DNA from: Heliocidaris erythrogramma
Lineage: Eukaryota; Echinodermata; Echinoidea; Camarodonta; Echinometridae
DNA length: 64,000 nt
Direction: 5' to 3'
Assembly: GCA_025617745.1 (NCBI GenBank)
Contig: CM046869.1
Span: forward strand, 12,481,168 to 12,545,167
Shown: piece by piece, positions 35,457 to 46,387 of the stretch
How positions within the stretch are numbered: the stretch's first letter is position 1
How the letters are laid out: each line of letters opens with the position of its first letter
Position numbers and translations under genes: made by a program
Notes under the pieces: model-generated
Databases searched by the model: none
Told to the model about the DNA's origin: nothing
Seen by the model: the letters and a program-made list of their open reading frames with translations, nothing else

Positions 35457-36380
35457 AGATCACATTACAAGAAAATTCCATCAAAGTAAATATTGGCTTA
35501 ATACTTTTTATTGCATAGATGGCATAAATTAAACAAGGTTATCCAAATTCAACGCTTGGAAACATTTGAAGTAATGATTATTATCAATTATAAAACGGTA
35601 AAATACAGCCCCCGATATAGCAGCTGAAGAGCTCCTCGAACGCTGCTGAGATGTGTGACGACACACCAGGGACCAGTCCTGTCTAAGCAGACGATGTCCC
35701 ATAACATCTTACACATTTTTCAGTGCCTGTTTTGTCATCTCCTCTTCACTTATTTCTCTTAATGTTAGTCTGTTGCCTCACTCTTAACTTCGTGTATGGT
35801 ATTATTTTGATGAAAAATGCAGCGTTAAAAAAATAAAGGAATCAGTCACTTGTAAACAAAATAAGACGCCATTGTATTTTCAGCTGCTTGCACCGGGGCA
35901 TGTTCGGCGTTTCAAGAGGGAACGAATACCATTCGTGCTGTTATTCGGAGGGCTTTTCAATTTGAAAATGGGGTTTATTTCATTGATCATTGACCCTTCT
36001 CCTGTGTATTTACAATCAAACGGTATTAGTTATCAGAATCAGTTTCACTTTCCCTTTTAGAATGGTGTGAAATAAGGTCATGTTTAAATATACCAAACTC
36101 TTTATAATTTGATAAATAATTGCATTGCAATTACGTTCATTCATTATAGGACGTCGTCTGCTTAAGCAGGATCGATCCCTAGTGTGACGACATCAAAATA
36201 TCGCTATATTTCTGGCGAATCCTCGGATATTCCAGATGCTTAGAAGAGCTTTTATTTATGTTGTTTTTTAATCATCAGATACGCAGTTGACATAAACCTT
36301 ATACGATTGCCATCTGTAAGCTTCCCAGTTTCTAGTGATACATTAATTGCCATATTTGAGATTTTCTTGTAATGTGATCT
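35457..36380 (+). mobile_element. TTAA MITE (AGATCAC termini) upstream of SOUL B
   Basis: This is the paralog of 12791-13735, flanked by TTAA at 35453-35456 and 36381-36384, with the same perfect AGATCACATTACAAG inverted termini. No coding capacity. Confidence 0.75.
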
Positions 36381-36384
36381 TTAA

Positions 36385-38330
36385 AGACATTTATTTCCAA
36401 CTTTTCAATATAAGTGTACAAAGTAATAAATGAACAAAATAATGTACATAATATTCAAATTTTATGCATACTTTTAAACGATATGCCACCGGGCGGGCGG
36501 CCGTGGGCAAAGTCAGGATTGCGAAAGCCCCATTCACTTGTACACAAAGTTTGTGCGTCGAACGCGTCCGTTGGACTAAGTGGGATTACATTTCGTCTAC
36601 ACGAAGCCGACCGAATCTCGCACGAGAGCTCGAGCTCAGGCGGAGTGTGCATGTTTGTGCGGCGACCAGTCTATCCGAGGTTTGCGCCCCACGGGGCAAC
36701 GGCATGATCAGGTAATGATCACGGTGCCCTCTCGCGGCATTAAAACGTCCACAATCTGCGGTTGAGTATCCCTTTAAAACAAAGGTTAGCAACAAGTACT
36801 GTATGAAAATTTGGATTCCAAGTATTGTAGTTCATTCATAAATAACAAGTTAATGGAATACCTCGTTACTAGGTCCCCAGGAAAGAAACATACAAAATTT
36901 GAATAACTTTGTAAGCATGTCTATTGTTCTCTTGAGGTGTGTCCTTCAACCAACCAGTTAATATGCACATATATATGGAGACTACATGTTCTTGCACTCA
37001 TTAAAAAGAAATTATTTCAGGGGCGTATCCAGCACAGAATGGATCCGGCCTCCCCTCCTCTTGCTTATAGCCTACAAAGTATAATAAGGCGCACACCTAT
37101 CCCTGAAACCATAGGTTTTTTTTTTCACTGGGGCTTTTGAGGGTGTATATAAAGTTATACCCCCATGTCAAAGTTTAAAAGACATAATAAAATCTTTTAA
37201 AAGCAAAAGGAAGAAAAGAAAAGGGAGAGAGTGGGGGGGGGGGTAATCACATTTTGGGGGAGCTTCTAACCTCAAAATTTCACTGACAGCAGCACTGACC
37301 CCTGTAGTATAGCAACCCCAGCACCATCGACTCTGTCAGTGGTGCTACGCCCCTGGTAACCCCTGCTCCATTCCTCCCCTTCCCCTCACTGCGCCCCAAC
37401 CACAAAACCTTAATGATGAACAGTTGGATTCACCTGTAAACAAATGTTATTTCAATGGTCAGAATGCAGATTGCATACACTGGTTGTTGCTATGTCGAGG
37501 AAGCATCTGACAAGCTTTCACTGTTGCCGGAGGAGCATAAATAACATTTAAGTATATTCATGAACTAGTCTAAACGTAATCTCCATTCAGATTAAAGAAA
37601 TATAATATGTACATGATTGGATTAATATGAACGCTTCTTCTCTGCTAATGAATTAACGAGAAATTTGAGTTACCTGTTTCAAACAAATGGTTTCCTTTAG
37701 TCCATCTCCATGCTTTATGCACCGGTAGTTGTTGCTATGTCTGTCGGACTTCTGGCAAGCTTGTTATGTTGTCAATTGCATTTTTGTATCCGCACAGCAC
37801 GCGTTTGTTGTTCTATATGATATCATTTCTATGAATACGCAGAGCATGCGTTTGTTGTTCAGTATGATGCATTGATTTCTATGAATATAATTCAGGTTGA
37901 AATATATCTTTTGTTTCTGTTTCAAACAGCCTTGAACCAGGTAGGAATTATAACTTTTTTTAAAGTTCAATTTCCCTGCTTGTACAAACAAGGGAGTGCT
38001 ACATTCTGTTATTATTATTCACAAGCATTAACCATTTCAGGACAGGAATTGTTTCAGGGCTAAATTGATCACATTTTGTTCTTCAAATCGGCAACAATAA
38101 TGTTTTCTATGCTCGTGCCCCGCACCACCTTCGGAAAACATTCTTGCATAATCACTTCTTACGCTTGGACAACATCCCTTACCAAGCAAAAGTATGCATA
38201 CATTAACGAGACAAACAACATTTACCTGCTATACAAACGTAACGCAGGCAATAACCCTATCCGGTTTAACTCACCTGTTTGATAACATGAAAAAAATCGT
38301 GCTATGACGCGACGGGTACAAACAGAGTTA
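36385..38330. other. Upstream region of SOUL B without a recognised gene
   Basis: This is the paralog of 13740-15860. It lacks the 208-bp MITE of unit A and carries a short extra G-rich stretch near 37217-37250. No gene recognised. Confidence 0.5.
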
Positions 38331-38334
38331 TGGT

Positions 38335-38505
38335 CACGTGACGAAGTACACCGCAGTGCATTGGTATACATCTATAAAAAAGACACCAGCATCAGCATCG
38401 GAACTTCATTGGCTGTGGAGACGTCAAATTGAACAGAACTTCAGAAACGGAGCTATACAACAACTAGTGGTCGTTTAGTAGACTGTCTCGGGCATTTCAG
38501 AAACG
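38335..38505 (+). promoter_or_regulatory. Core promoter and noncoding first exon of SOUL B
   Basis: CACGTG at 38335-38340, TATAAA at 38373-38378 and the donor AAACG|GTAAGT after 38505 are all preserved, so the promoter may still be active although the gene body is damaged. Confidence 0.6.
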
Positions 38506-38917
38506 GTAAGTTATGTTTGCGAATCCGCGATCTGGTTTATGTTTCTTGAACATTATAAATAAAAGAGACTGTCCATTGTAAACATTTCGGAGCAGTGCTA
38601 AAAAGTTTCCACAACTGTCATTCCAAGTGACTCTCGCAAAAGAGATTTATTTAGTTTAATGTCGTTAATCGGATAATACAGTCCCTTTGGGATGTTTATA
38701 AATTGTATGCATTCGTGATACTTATTGTTTTTTAGTTATATCTAAAAGTATAGATCGTTTTCTAAATGCTTGAAAAAAGCAAAAGGCCTCTTCGTACCCT
38801 AATCTTAATCCTAAACCCTAACCCCAAAACCTAATCCTAACCTTAAACTTTTTTAAGCGGGGCCGATATTGCCAACAAAAGCATTTTTTTTTGTTCAGAA
38901 TTGGGAGCGCACAGCTG

Positions 38918-38978
38918 TTTCTCCATCTCGCGCACAGCCCTGCCAATGATTCGCAGGGCTGTGCGGGAGATGGAGAAA
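38918..38978. repeat. Hairpin-forming inverted repeat in intron 1 of SOUL B
   Basis: The arms are 26 bp with one mismatch (38918-38943 and 38953-38978) around the 9-nt loop CAATGATTC. They are longer than in copy A because the TTTCTCCATCTC part of the left arm is present. Confidence 0.8.
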
Positions 38979-39304
38979 AGAGCTAATCTGTGTGGAAAGG
39001 AATGGGGGCCATGTTGAGGGGCATGGGATGTAATATTATAATCCTAAAGACAATGGTAAGTTGCAATTATTTATTATTCCATTTTGTTAATTTCTAATAG
39101 GGTGCCTTGATTCTTGCATTGTCTAAAACTTGGTCCCAGGTCTAATTTGTCCCATTGTCCAAAGTATAATTACTCGGCCATAGAAAGAGGAGATATGTGG
39201 CTTTAATGTGTTACTACTAACTTTGAAGATTTGTTAGCATAACATCAAATTTGAAATTAATCTCTTTTTCGATACGTCTTTGTACCAACTATCCCCCATT
39301 AAAG

Positions 39305-41261
39305 ATGTTGGTAGCTTGTCTCCTTACTTTCCTCGCTGCGTTGACGGCTGCATTCCCGACCAACCCTACGCCTCCTAATGGAATACGCCAATGTGCACGT
39401 GAGTGTTAAGTAATCGATTTTTTTTTTCATTTAATGATTAGTGTATAACACTATTTTACGTACGTGATTCCGACCTGTAAATGCTTGTTTCCTTGATTAT
39501 TGTGAAGATGTTATTTTGAAAATGGGATTAAGAAAATCTTAAAACAAAATAAACATCTCGGCATTGTGATTAGTGATTCATGATTATCCTGTGAGTGTTT
39601 CAGCTAAATCAATTTCCATCTTAAAGTAGCTATTCAAAGAAAATCACAGATCGCAATCGTGTAAGTTTTACGTCCACTGCGTATCTGATTATATAAATAA
39701 AAGCTTAACATCTGGAATATCCAAGGATTCGCCAAAAATACAACGGCGTGACGTCACACTAGGGACCGATCCTGCTCAGCAGACGACGTCCTATAACGAA
39801 TGAACGTAATTGCAATGCAATTTATCAAATTATAAAGTCTGGTATTTTTAAACATGGCCTTATTCCACAATATTCTAAAGTGGAAGTAAAACCGTTTAAT
39901 CAGGATAAGGGTTAATGATCAATGAAAAACCACTCAAATTGAAAAGCCCTCCGAATAATAGCACGGATGGTATTCGTTCCCTCAACATGCCCCGGTGCAA
40001 ACAGCTGAAGATACAATGGCGTCTTTATTTTGTTTACAAGTGACCGATTCCTTATTTTTAACGCTGCATTTTTCATCAAAATAATACCATAAACGAAGTT
40101 AGAGTGAGGCAACAGACCTAACATTAAGACTGACGCCAGTCAAGTAAGAGAAATGCGTGAAAAGATGACAAAACAGGCACTGAAAACTCTAATGTTCGTC
40201 TGCTTAGACTGACTGGTCCCTAGTGTAACGTTAAACATCTCAACAGCGTTCGTGGATCTCTTCCAGGTGCTAATTCGGGGCTGTATTTTATCGTTTTATT
40301 ATAATGGGAGTTTCCAAGTGCTTAATTTTGGCCTTGTTTAATTTATGCCATCTATGCAATAATAGCTAGAGCCAATATTTAAAATCACTAAAGTTCTACT
40401 TTAAAAACTGACTTAAGTTCGAAATCAGTTCTAGCTTAAATTGATCTGTGAGAGCTGTTTCATTGGATCAGTTTTAGGCTTGATCCTTTGTTCTCTCTCC
40501 TTCGGTAAGGCAGTTGGAAAGTCTTAAAAGCTTACAATGTCGGAATATCAATTCCAAAAAGGAAAATTATCCTAATTCCCACCATTCTGTTCTACCCCTG
40601 TATGCTCCCACCAGGTTCAGAGTGCCCTGTCTACACCAAATTGGATGACCTTGGTCCAGACATGTGGAAGCGAAGGATCGAGCCTGGACTATGGGCACGA
40701 AAGCTTGCTCCTATCTGCAAAGCAACTGCTGCAATAGAACTCGTCTACCTGGACCTTCATTCCTACTTTACGGGTAAGACTAATTCAAACTGATCGAGAA
40801 TCATAACACATTTCTACTCCACCCCCCCCCCCAAAAAAAAAATCGAACTTGTACACGAATTTCCATTTAAGCTAAGATTTCATTTGGGTGGTTTTAAAAG
40901 TAAACCAGATCAATAGTCCTGCAATGAGAAATGCGAATAAAGATTTGTAGTGAGCTTTGAAATTTGCACGTTAATTTTATTTCGGGAGAGAGCGGGAAAC
41001 GGAATGGAGAAAGGGAAGAATGAAATGGGAAAAAGTGGATGATAATTAGAAACTGACCTTTTCAGCCCGAGTTCTAAGGTGTATATTTTATTTGTAACTA
41101 TAATATCAATCCCAATTTTGCCAGAAAACGACATTGACAGGACCACGCCCATCATGCTGGAGATCTCTGATAACAAGGCCCGCCCAACTTTCTGCCCCGA
41201 CCAATCAGATTCCTTCCCTTGCTGTAACAAACTCTACGGACTTCTCTTCTACATTCCTGCA
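39305..41261 (+). pseudogene. SOUL/HEBP-family gene, copy B, truncated
   Basis: The surviving coding exons are 39305-39398 (signal peptide and start), 40615-40773 and 41125-41261 (partial). The frame is open throughout and the residues are close to copy A (for example MDL changed to IEL near the end of the second). Two lesions stop a normal product. About 96 bp before the start codon is deleted relative to A, removing the pyrimidine tract and CAG acceptor, so ACTATCCCCC runs directly into CATTAAAGATG. The third coding exon also breaks at about 41262 after FYIPA, where a LINE fragment begins. That adds a short foreign tail and a stop at 41285. Two downstream exons, with the SOUL C-terminus, are missing. 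The promoter and first exon remain, so a transcript is possible. Confidence 0.88.
39625..40400 (-). mobile_element. TTAA MITE (AGTAG termini) in SOUL B intron 2, complete
   Basis: The 776-bp element is flanked by TTAA (39621-39624 and 40401-40404), with short termini AGTAG...CTACT. The core is the reverse complement of the upstream MITE. It is shared with SOUL A and absent from SOUL C. Confidence 0.8.
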
Positions 41262-41628
41262 AACTCTACCAACATCAACCAATAATCGGACATCATAATA
41301 CAATCCCGCTAACCAAACGGCGGGAAGATATTGGGTGGAATGAATAAAAAATAGCATATGCTTTTACTGGCAGTTTTTAAGCATTTACTTGTCTCCGTAT
41401 GAATAAAAAAGTAGCACCTACTTGAAAAATCCTAGGTTTCTCAGCACTTGCTAAAGATTATAGCGTCTGCTTTTTGACCTCAAGCATTTACTTATAAATA
41501 TAGCATTTGCTGTGTTCCATATGAATAAAGTGCAGTAGATGGTACTTTTCCGCTAGTAGATACTTCAGATTTTCAAGGTACCTTCAGACCAGACTTGAAC
41601 TTTGAAGCAGTTGGTTGTGCTCAGGAAA

Positions 41629-42395
41629 ATGGCAGCATTTATGAACATCGGACGAAAAAAGAAGGTTTATTTGGAACGAAGGACATGCAGGGACACTAAT
41701 TATCGATATCTGTACCGTTTTGAGGAGGAGCATGTGGCGTGGATGGCCCAGCATTTCCTGGAAGATTCGGAGGAGACCCGTGGAGGAGCTCTGGATGTTA
41801 AACGTCAAATGGAGGTATTCCTTCGGTACATCAGCGACCCTGGTTTTCAGAGGGGGGTCGGGGAAGACATTGGAATTCATCAGACAACCGTCTGCAAAAC
41901 ATTTGCTAAAGTCTTGCCCCAGGTGGTGGCCAAAGCTGATATTTGGATTAAATTTCCTGGAAATTTTAATGATATTCGGCGAGCTCAGGATACTTGGCAG
42001 AGGAGGCCTACTTACAGCATGCCCAATGCAATTGGTGCAATTGATTGCACGCATGTCAAGATTTTAAAGCCTGGAGGTAGAAATGGACACGGTGATGAAT
42101 ACATCAATCGTAAGGGTTCAGCATCTCTTAACGTCCAGGGAACCTGTGATGGTGATGAGAAGTTCACCAGTATTGATACTAACTGGCCAGGTTCTGTCCA
42201 CGACAGCAGGATTTGGAAAAACTCTGATATCTGTCGTGTTATGAAAACTGCCCCAAGAAATGCCTTACTCCTCGGTGATGAGGGGTACGGAATTGCTCCG
42301 TGGTTGATGACGCCATTCCCCAATCCTGTTCATCCCGCGGAGAAAACATTCAACAAAGTGCATACGAAGGAAAGGGTCATCATTGAAAGATGCTT
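41629..42395 (+). pseudogene. Harbinger DDE transposase (HARBI1-like), C-terminally truncated
   Basis: The first ATG is 41629; the open frame reaches back to a TTG at 41602. An HTH region (VGEDIGIHQTTVCKTFAKV) precedes the DDE domain with AIGAIDCTHVKI, SVHDSRIWKNS and LLGDEGYGIAPWLMTPFPNP. The VIIERCF block, which holds the last acidic residue, ends at the deletion point. Beyond about 42395 the frame stays open to 42564, but there it reads the antisense of the Myb/SANT gene, so the last 55 or so residues are not real. The GQLKxRF end that normally follows ERxF is missing. Confidence 0.88.
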
Positions 42396-42758
42396 CGACT
42401 CGGCTTGGATGATATCAAGGAATACCTTTTCCCAATCCTTTACTTTCAACGGCTTGTTCCCTGTCTTTTTCATGTCGGCCTTTGACTTCACCTCTGTCTT
42501 CATGTTATTTATCTTTTTCCACGCTTGTTTTTCCGAAAGTTCGATCCCACTAAGCTGTTTGTAGCTTTCCACCAGCTCAGTGATTTCCTTAGTTTTCTTT
42601 TCCTTTATCTTTGGCAGCTGAGACTTACTAAGGAGAACTGGATGCTCTCTTAGTAAATTCACAAATGTTACCTGCTTATCAGACCCACCAGCTGGGCCTG
42701 CATCATCAGAATCCGACGACATTCTGGCCTGGCAAAATGATGTGCAGTAGTAGTCCAA
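42391..42758 (-). pseudogene. Harbinger Myb/SANT-like DNA-binding protein, C-terminally truncated
   Basis: On the minus strand from 42758, an acidic start (MSSDSDDAGPAGG) leads into a MADF/SANT-like domain (VNLLREHPVLLSKSQLPKIKEKK to KQAWKKINNMKTEVKSKADM). In autonomous Harbingers this partner recruits the transposase to the element ends. After about 42391 the frame runs into antisense transposase sequence, which marks the internal deletion. Confidence 0.78.
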
Positions 42759-43679
42759 GGGTTAATATTCACCAAACTGAGGACCCGTGAAAGCCCACCA
42801 TGTATTTATACCCTGCAGAACGACACAGTTATTACGCAACACCACCCGCATAAAAGGGGAAGGACATCGTAACACCAATTCAAACCACAAACTTTCCCAT
42901 TGAACTGTGACATCCAGGGGTTCATCAAGTGCATGCTGCTAGCATGTGCTTCAAAGTATTTAGATTCAGGAATTTAGCAAATGCTGCCTTTTATTCATAG
43001 GAAACCAAGCATTTGCTTCTACTTTTAGTACATTCTAGGCACTTAAACCTTATACTAGTAGTATTTACTATCTAGCATGTGCTATTTTTTATTCATTCCA
43101 CCCATTGTGCTGACCCGTATTCGAATTGGTCACTCTCACTTAACTCTTGCATATTTGCTTGCAGAGGACCCACCACATTGTATATCATGTGACTGTACAC
43201 TTACAGTTAAACATATTACTGAATGCATTGAATTTGCTCACATCCGTAACAATTTTTATAATGTCCCTGATCTGAATACCTTGTTTAGGGAAATTCCACG
43301 ATTATGCATCATAGATTTTCTTAAAGAAATCAACCTATTAGATTATAGATTAGGAACTTTTTTCCCCACAGCTATGCCTTTGGGTAATTTTATTCAATTT
43401 TTTAGTCTTTCGGAGGAGACTTTAAGCCGTCGGTCCCGTGTAAAGGAAAGTCACACCACTTGCACGTTAAAGAACCTGCTTCTCTGTTCGAAAAGAGTAG
43501 GGAATTTTTCCCGGAAAAGTAGTTAAGCTTATTTTTACCCAATATACATCGTAATTAAACCTACTGATCACATACATACACAATAAACAAATATTGTACT
43601 TTAAGAAACTTTATACATTAATGTTTAGACACTTATGACATTGTGTTGATAGTGTCGTTAAATTTTAATCAATCAATCC

Positions 43680-46387
43680 ATATTCCCATTCATCTCGCTT
43701 CGCGCGATCTTCTAGGGTTTTCCTTCCCCTCAAACCTTTCGTTTTCGCGTTCTTCCTTTCGGGCTGCGCCCAGCCCCTCGGGTTTTTACTCGGGTTGTAG
43801 CCATGTTGGCAGCCTCACTGAGGCGACGCGGCCTTCGGCTTTTTTGCTACCTGGACGATTGGCTTCTCCTGGCGGAGTCGCGCGATCGTTTGTTAGACGA
43901 GACTCGTTTGCTCGTCAAGTTTACTCAAGACTTGGGTTTCCTAATAAATTGGGAAAAGTCAGAGTTCCTACTCGCAGCCCAGTTTTTCTGGGGGCTGTGT
44001 TAGACATTCGGAATCAATTGGCTAGGCCCAGTCGAGACGGGATTCTCACCATTGTCTCGGCAGCTCGCAAGCTCATGCTGGCCAGAAAGGTCAAGGCCAG
44101 ACAGTGGCTTCAGTTCTTGGGGTATCTGGCCAGTTTAGTCGATGTTCTGGAGGATTGCCGGCTCTTTATGAGACCGTTTCAGAGACATTTCAAGTTTTAC
44201 AAGCCGAGCAAGGATTCTGTTGGTCTGGATTCCAGTACCAATAGGAATCAAGTCTCTTCTTTCTCGTTGGACGAGCGAGAAGTTTCTCGCGCGAGGCAAG
44301 TCCTTCCGTATCCCCCTTCCGTCGATCTCGGTTTCGACGGACGCCTCTCGGTTGGGGTGGGGAGGACATTGCAATGGCAGCACGGTCGCGGGGATTGGTC
44401 TCATATTGGGACTTCCCCATATCAATGTCCTGGAGTTTATGGCAGTTCTATTAACCCTGCTTCATTTCAGAAGTCGACTTCTCAGTCGTTCAGTTCTGAT
44501 CCTCACGGACAATGTCACTGTGGCGGCTTATATCAATCGGCAGGGAGGCACTCGTTCTGCTACCCTGAATGCCCTAGCAGCACAGCTGTGGAGGTGGTGT
44601 CGTCGCATGGCGTTCACACCCGTGGCCTCTTTCATCCCCGGTCAGGAAAACCTCATTGCGGATTTTCTGTCTCGGGGCAGGTGTCTTCCATCCAGGGGTC
44701 TTTTGCCGCATTCGCAGTTGCCTGGGTCCACTGGAAGTGGATCTTTTTGCGTCGGTTCTAAACCATCAACTTCCGAAATATTGCTCCCGTGCGCGCGATC
44801 GGGGAGCTTGGGCTCTCGATGCTTTCTCTCTCAGTTGGGAGAATCTTCGAGGATTTGCCTTTCCTCCCTTCCAGCTGATTCCGTGAGTCTTGCGGAAGAT
44901 CGGGCTCGGGTGCTTGTGATAGCTCCCTTTTGGCCCAGGAGGAGTTGGTTTCCGGAGCTAATGAGCCTTCTGGCGGCTCAACCGTTCCTCCTTCCGTTAA
45001 GAGCGGATCTGGTGTTGCAGCCCCTCTCGGGGATTCTTCACCACAATCCAGAGTCCCTTCATTTGAATGCTTGGCCCCTGTCGGGGAATCCGCAAGACAG
45101 TCGGGTCTCTCTGATAGAGCCGCGGACTTTTTAATGTCCAGTCGTAGAGTTTCTACTAGGGAAATTTATAATTCCCGTCTTTCGGTCTTTTTCCTTTGGT
45201 GTAAAGAGCGAAATCAAACCCCGTCTAAGGCTCCTATTGGTTCAATTGCGGATTTTCTAATCTCGCTATTTGACAAAGGGAGATCCATCTCTACTATCCG
45301 AGGCTACCGATCGGTGATCGGGGCCATTCACTCGGGCTTCTCAGATGGATCGGGGATTTCTAATTCCCCGCTGTTGAGTGGTTTGATTGGGTCGTTCTTT
45401 CTGAAACGTCCTCGTTTTAAGTTAGTCCCTTTGAGCCGTTAAGTGAAGCTTTGCTTCACCATCTTACGGTTAAGACGCTCTTTTTGGTAGCCATTGCCTC
45501 TGGGCAGAGGCGCAGTACTCTTCATGCCCTCTGTCTTACTCCTGGTCATGTTCGCTGGGAGAGAAAAGGTGTTAGATTGATTCCTAAGGCTTCTTTCATT
45601 GCCAAGAATCAAACGGCTTCCTCTGGCCCTGTTGAGATTTTTCTTTGTCCGCTTTCTGGATTTTCGTCAGTGCGCGAGGACAAAGTTTGGTGTCCTGTTA
45701 GTCTTATCAATATACTATTTGAGAGCTCTAAGTCTTATCGTAAGGATGATCAGTTGTTCCTGATCACTCGAGAGCAGCTTTCTCCTGCTTCTCTTGATTC
45801 CATTTCTAGATGGATTGTCCAGGCTATTAGGGCTGCTGGCACAGAGGCTATTTTATCTGACAGTAAGCCTCGTGCTCATGACACTCGTTGTGTCAGCACT
45901 TCCTGGGCTCTGTTTCAAGGTGTGGCGCTTGATATTTTGAAGGCTGCTTATTGGCGTTCGTCCAATTCCTTCATTTCTTGCTACCTTAGGGATGTCCCTG
46001 CAGGTGAGGCTATTTTGCGTCAGCCACCTTGAAGGCCGCTGTGTCTTTGTAATCCTATTCCCTTCTTGAAACATGCCTCCCGGTCTTTGAGTTGGCGCTG
46101 GTCTAGCATAATAGGAAGGTATATAATTATGATTTATTGCAGTAAATTTGTACAATCAGCACTGATTTTCTTATTTACTATATAAATCTATATACCTACC
46201 TATGACCCTCCTTCCCCTCACCTTGCAAGCAACGTGTTTCTACTTGGGGTTGCTCGCAAAAGAGGAAGATGGCCGTTGCATGTTGCCGCGCGTGAGTGGC
46301 GAAGGGTTCGCGTAGTCAAGACTACTAGCATAATAGGTGGGTATATAGTAAATAAGAAAATCAGTGCTGGTTTTACAAATTTATGTT
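43680..46387 (+). pseudogene. DIRS-like retrotransposon, 5'-truncated (RT, RNase H, tyrosine recombinase)
   Basis: It begins inside RT at HIPIHLASRDLLGF and continues with PFGLRPAPRVFTRVV and the catalytic YLDD (CYLDDWLLLAESRD, about 43847-43890). RNase H follows in another frame (SVSTDASRLGWGG, LILTDNVTVAAYIN, IPGQENLIADFLSR; 44325-44680). The tyrosine recombinase occupies 45060-46030 in two frames: a core-binding part (TREIYNSRLSVFFLWC, SISTIRGYRSVIGAIH) and a catalytic part with Arg (ASGQRRSTLH), HDTR and the Tyr in FISCYLRDV. That is the R-H-R-Y set that DIRS elements use in place of an integrase. Frameshifts near 43750, 44000, 44700, 44930 and 45445 make it non-functional. Inverted repeats at 46125-46205 and 46319-46385 are DIRS-type terminal structures. 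Confidence 0.87.

Larger units (their letters stand above)
41333..43103. mobile_element. PIF/Harbinger transposon, internally deleted
   Basis: The 1771-bp element has terminal inverted repeats GGGTGGAATGAATAAAAAAT at both ends and a 3-bp ATT duplication (41330-41332 and 43104-43106). It carries two converging genes, as Harbingers do: a DDE transposase (+) and a Myb/SANT-like protein (-). The two are joined at about 42395 by a deletion that removes both 3' ends. Several extra copies of an ATGAATAAA-TAGCA motif lie in the left subterminal region. Confidence 0.9.
41262..43679 (+). pseudogene. I-like LINE ORF2 C-terminus and 3' tail, split by a Harbinger element
   Basis: Removing the Harbinger insertion, the frame reads LTKRREDIVLTRIRIGHSHLT, then a CISCDCTLTVKHITECIEF zinc-ribbon-like block and a DFLKEINLL end (to about 43340). 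This C-terminus is typical of LINEs of the I group that carry RNase H upstream. The element is 5'-truncated and ends in an AATC short repeat (about 43667-43679). Its 5' boundary coincides with the break in the third coding exon of SOUL B, so this insertion probably destroyed that gene. The clade call rests on the C-terminal block alone. Confidence 0.72.

Noticed and set aside
42396..42564. C-terminal 55 codons of the Harbinger transposase frame
   Set aside because: This part is the antisense of the Myb/SANT gene joined by an internal deletion, not native transposase.
43803..46032. DIRS tyrosine recombinase as a functional or domesticated host recombinase
   Set aside because: The region has at least five frameshifts and is 5'-truncated within RT. 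It is a dead retrotransposon.
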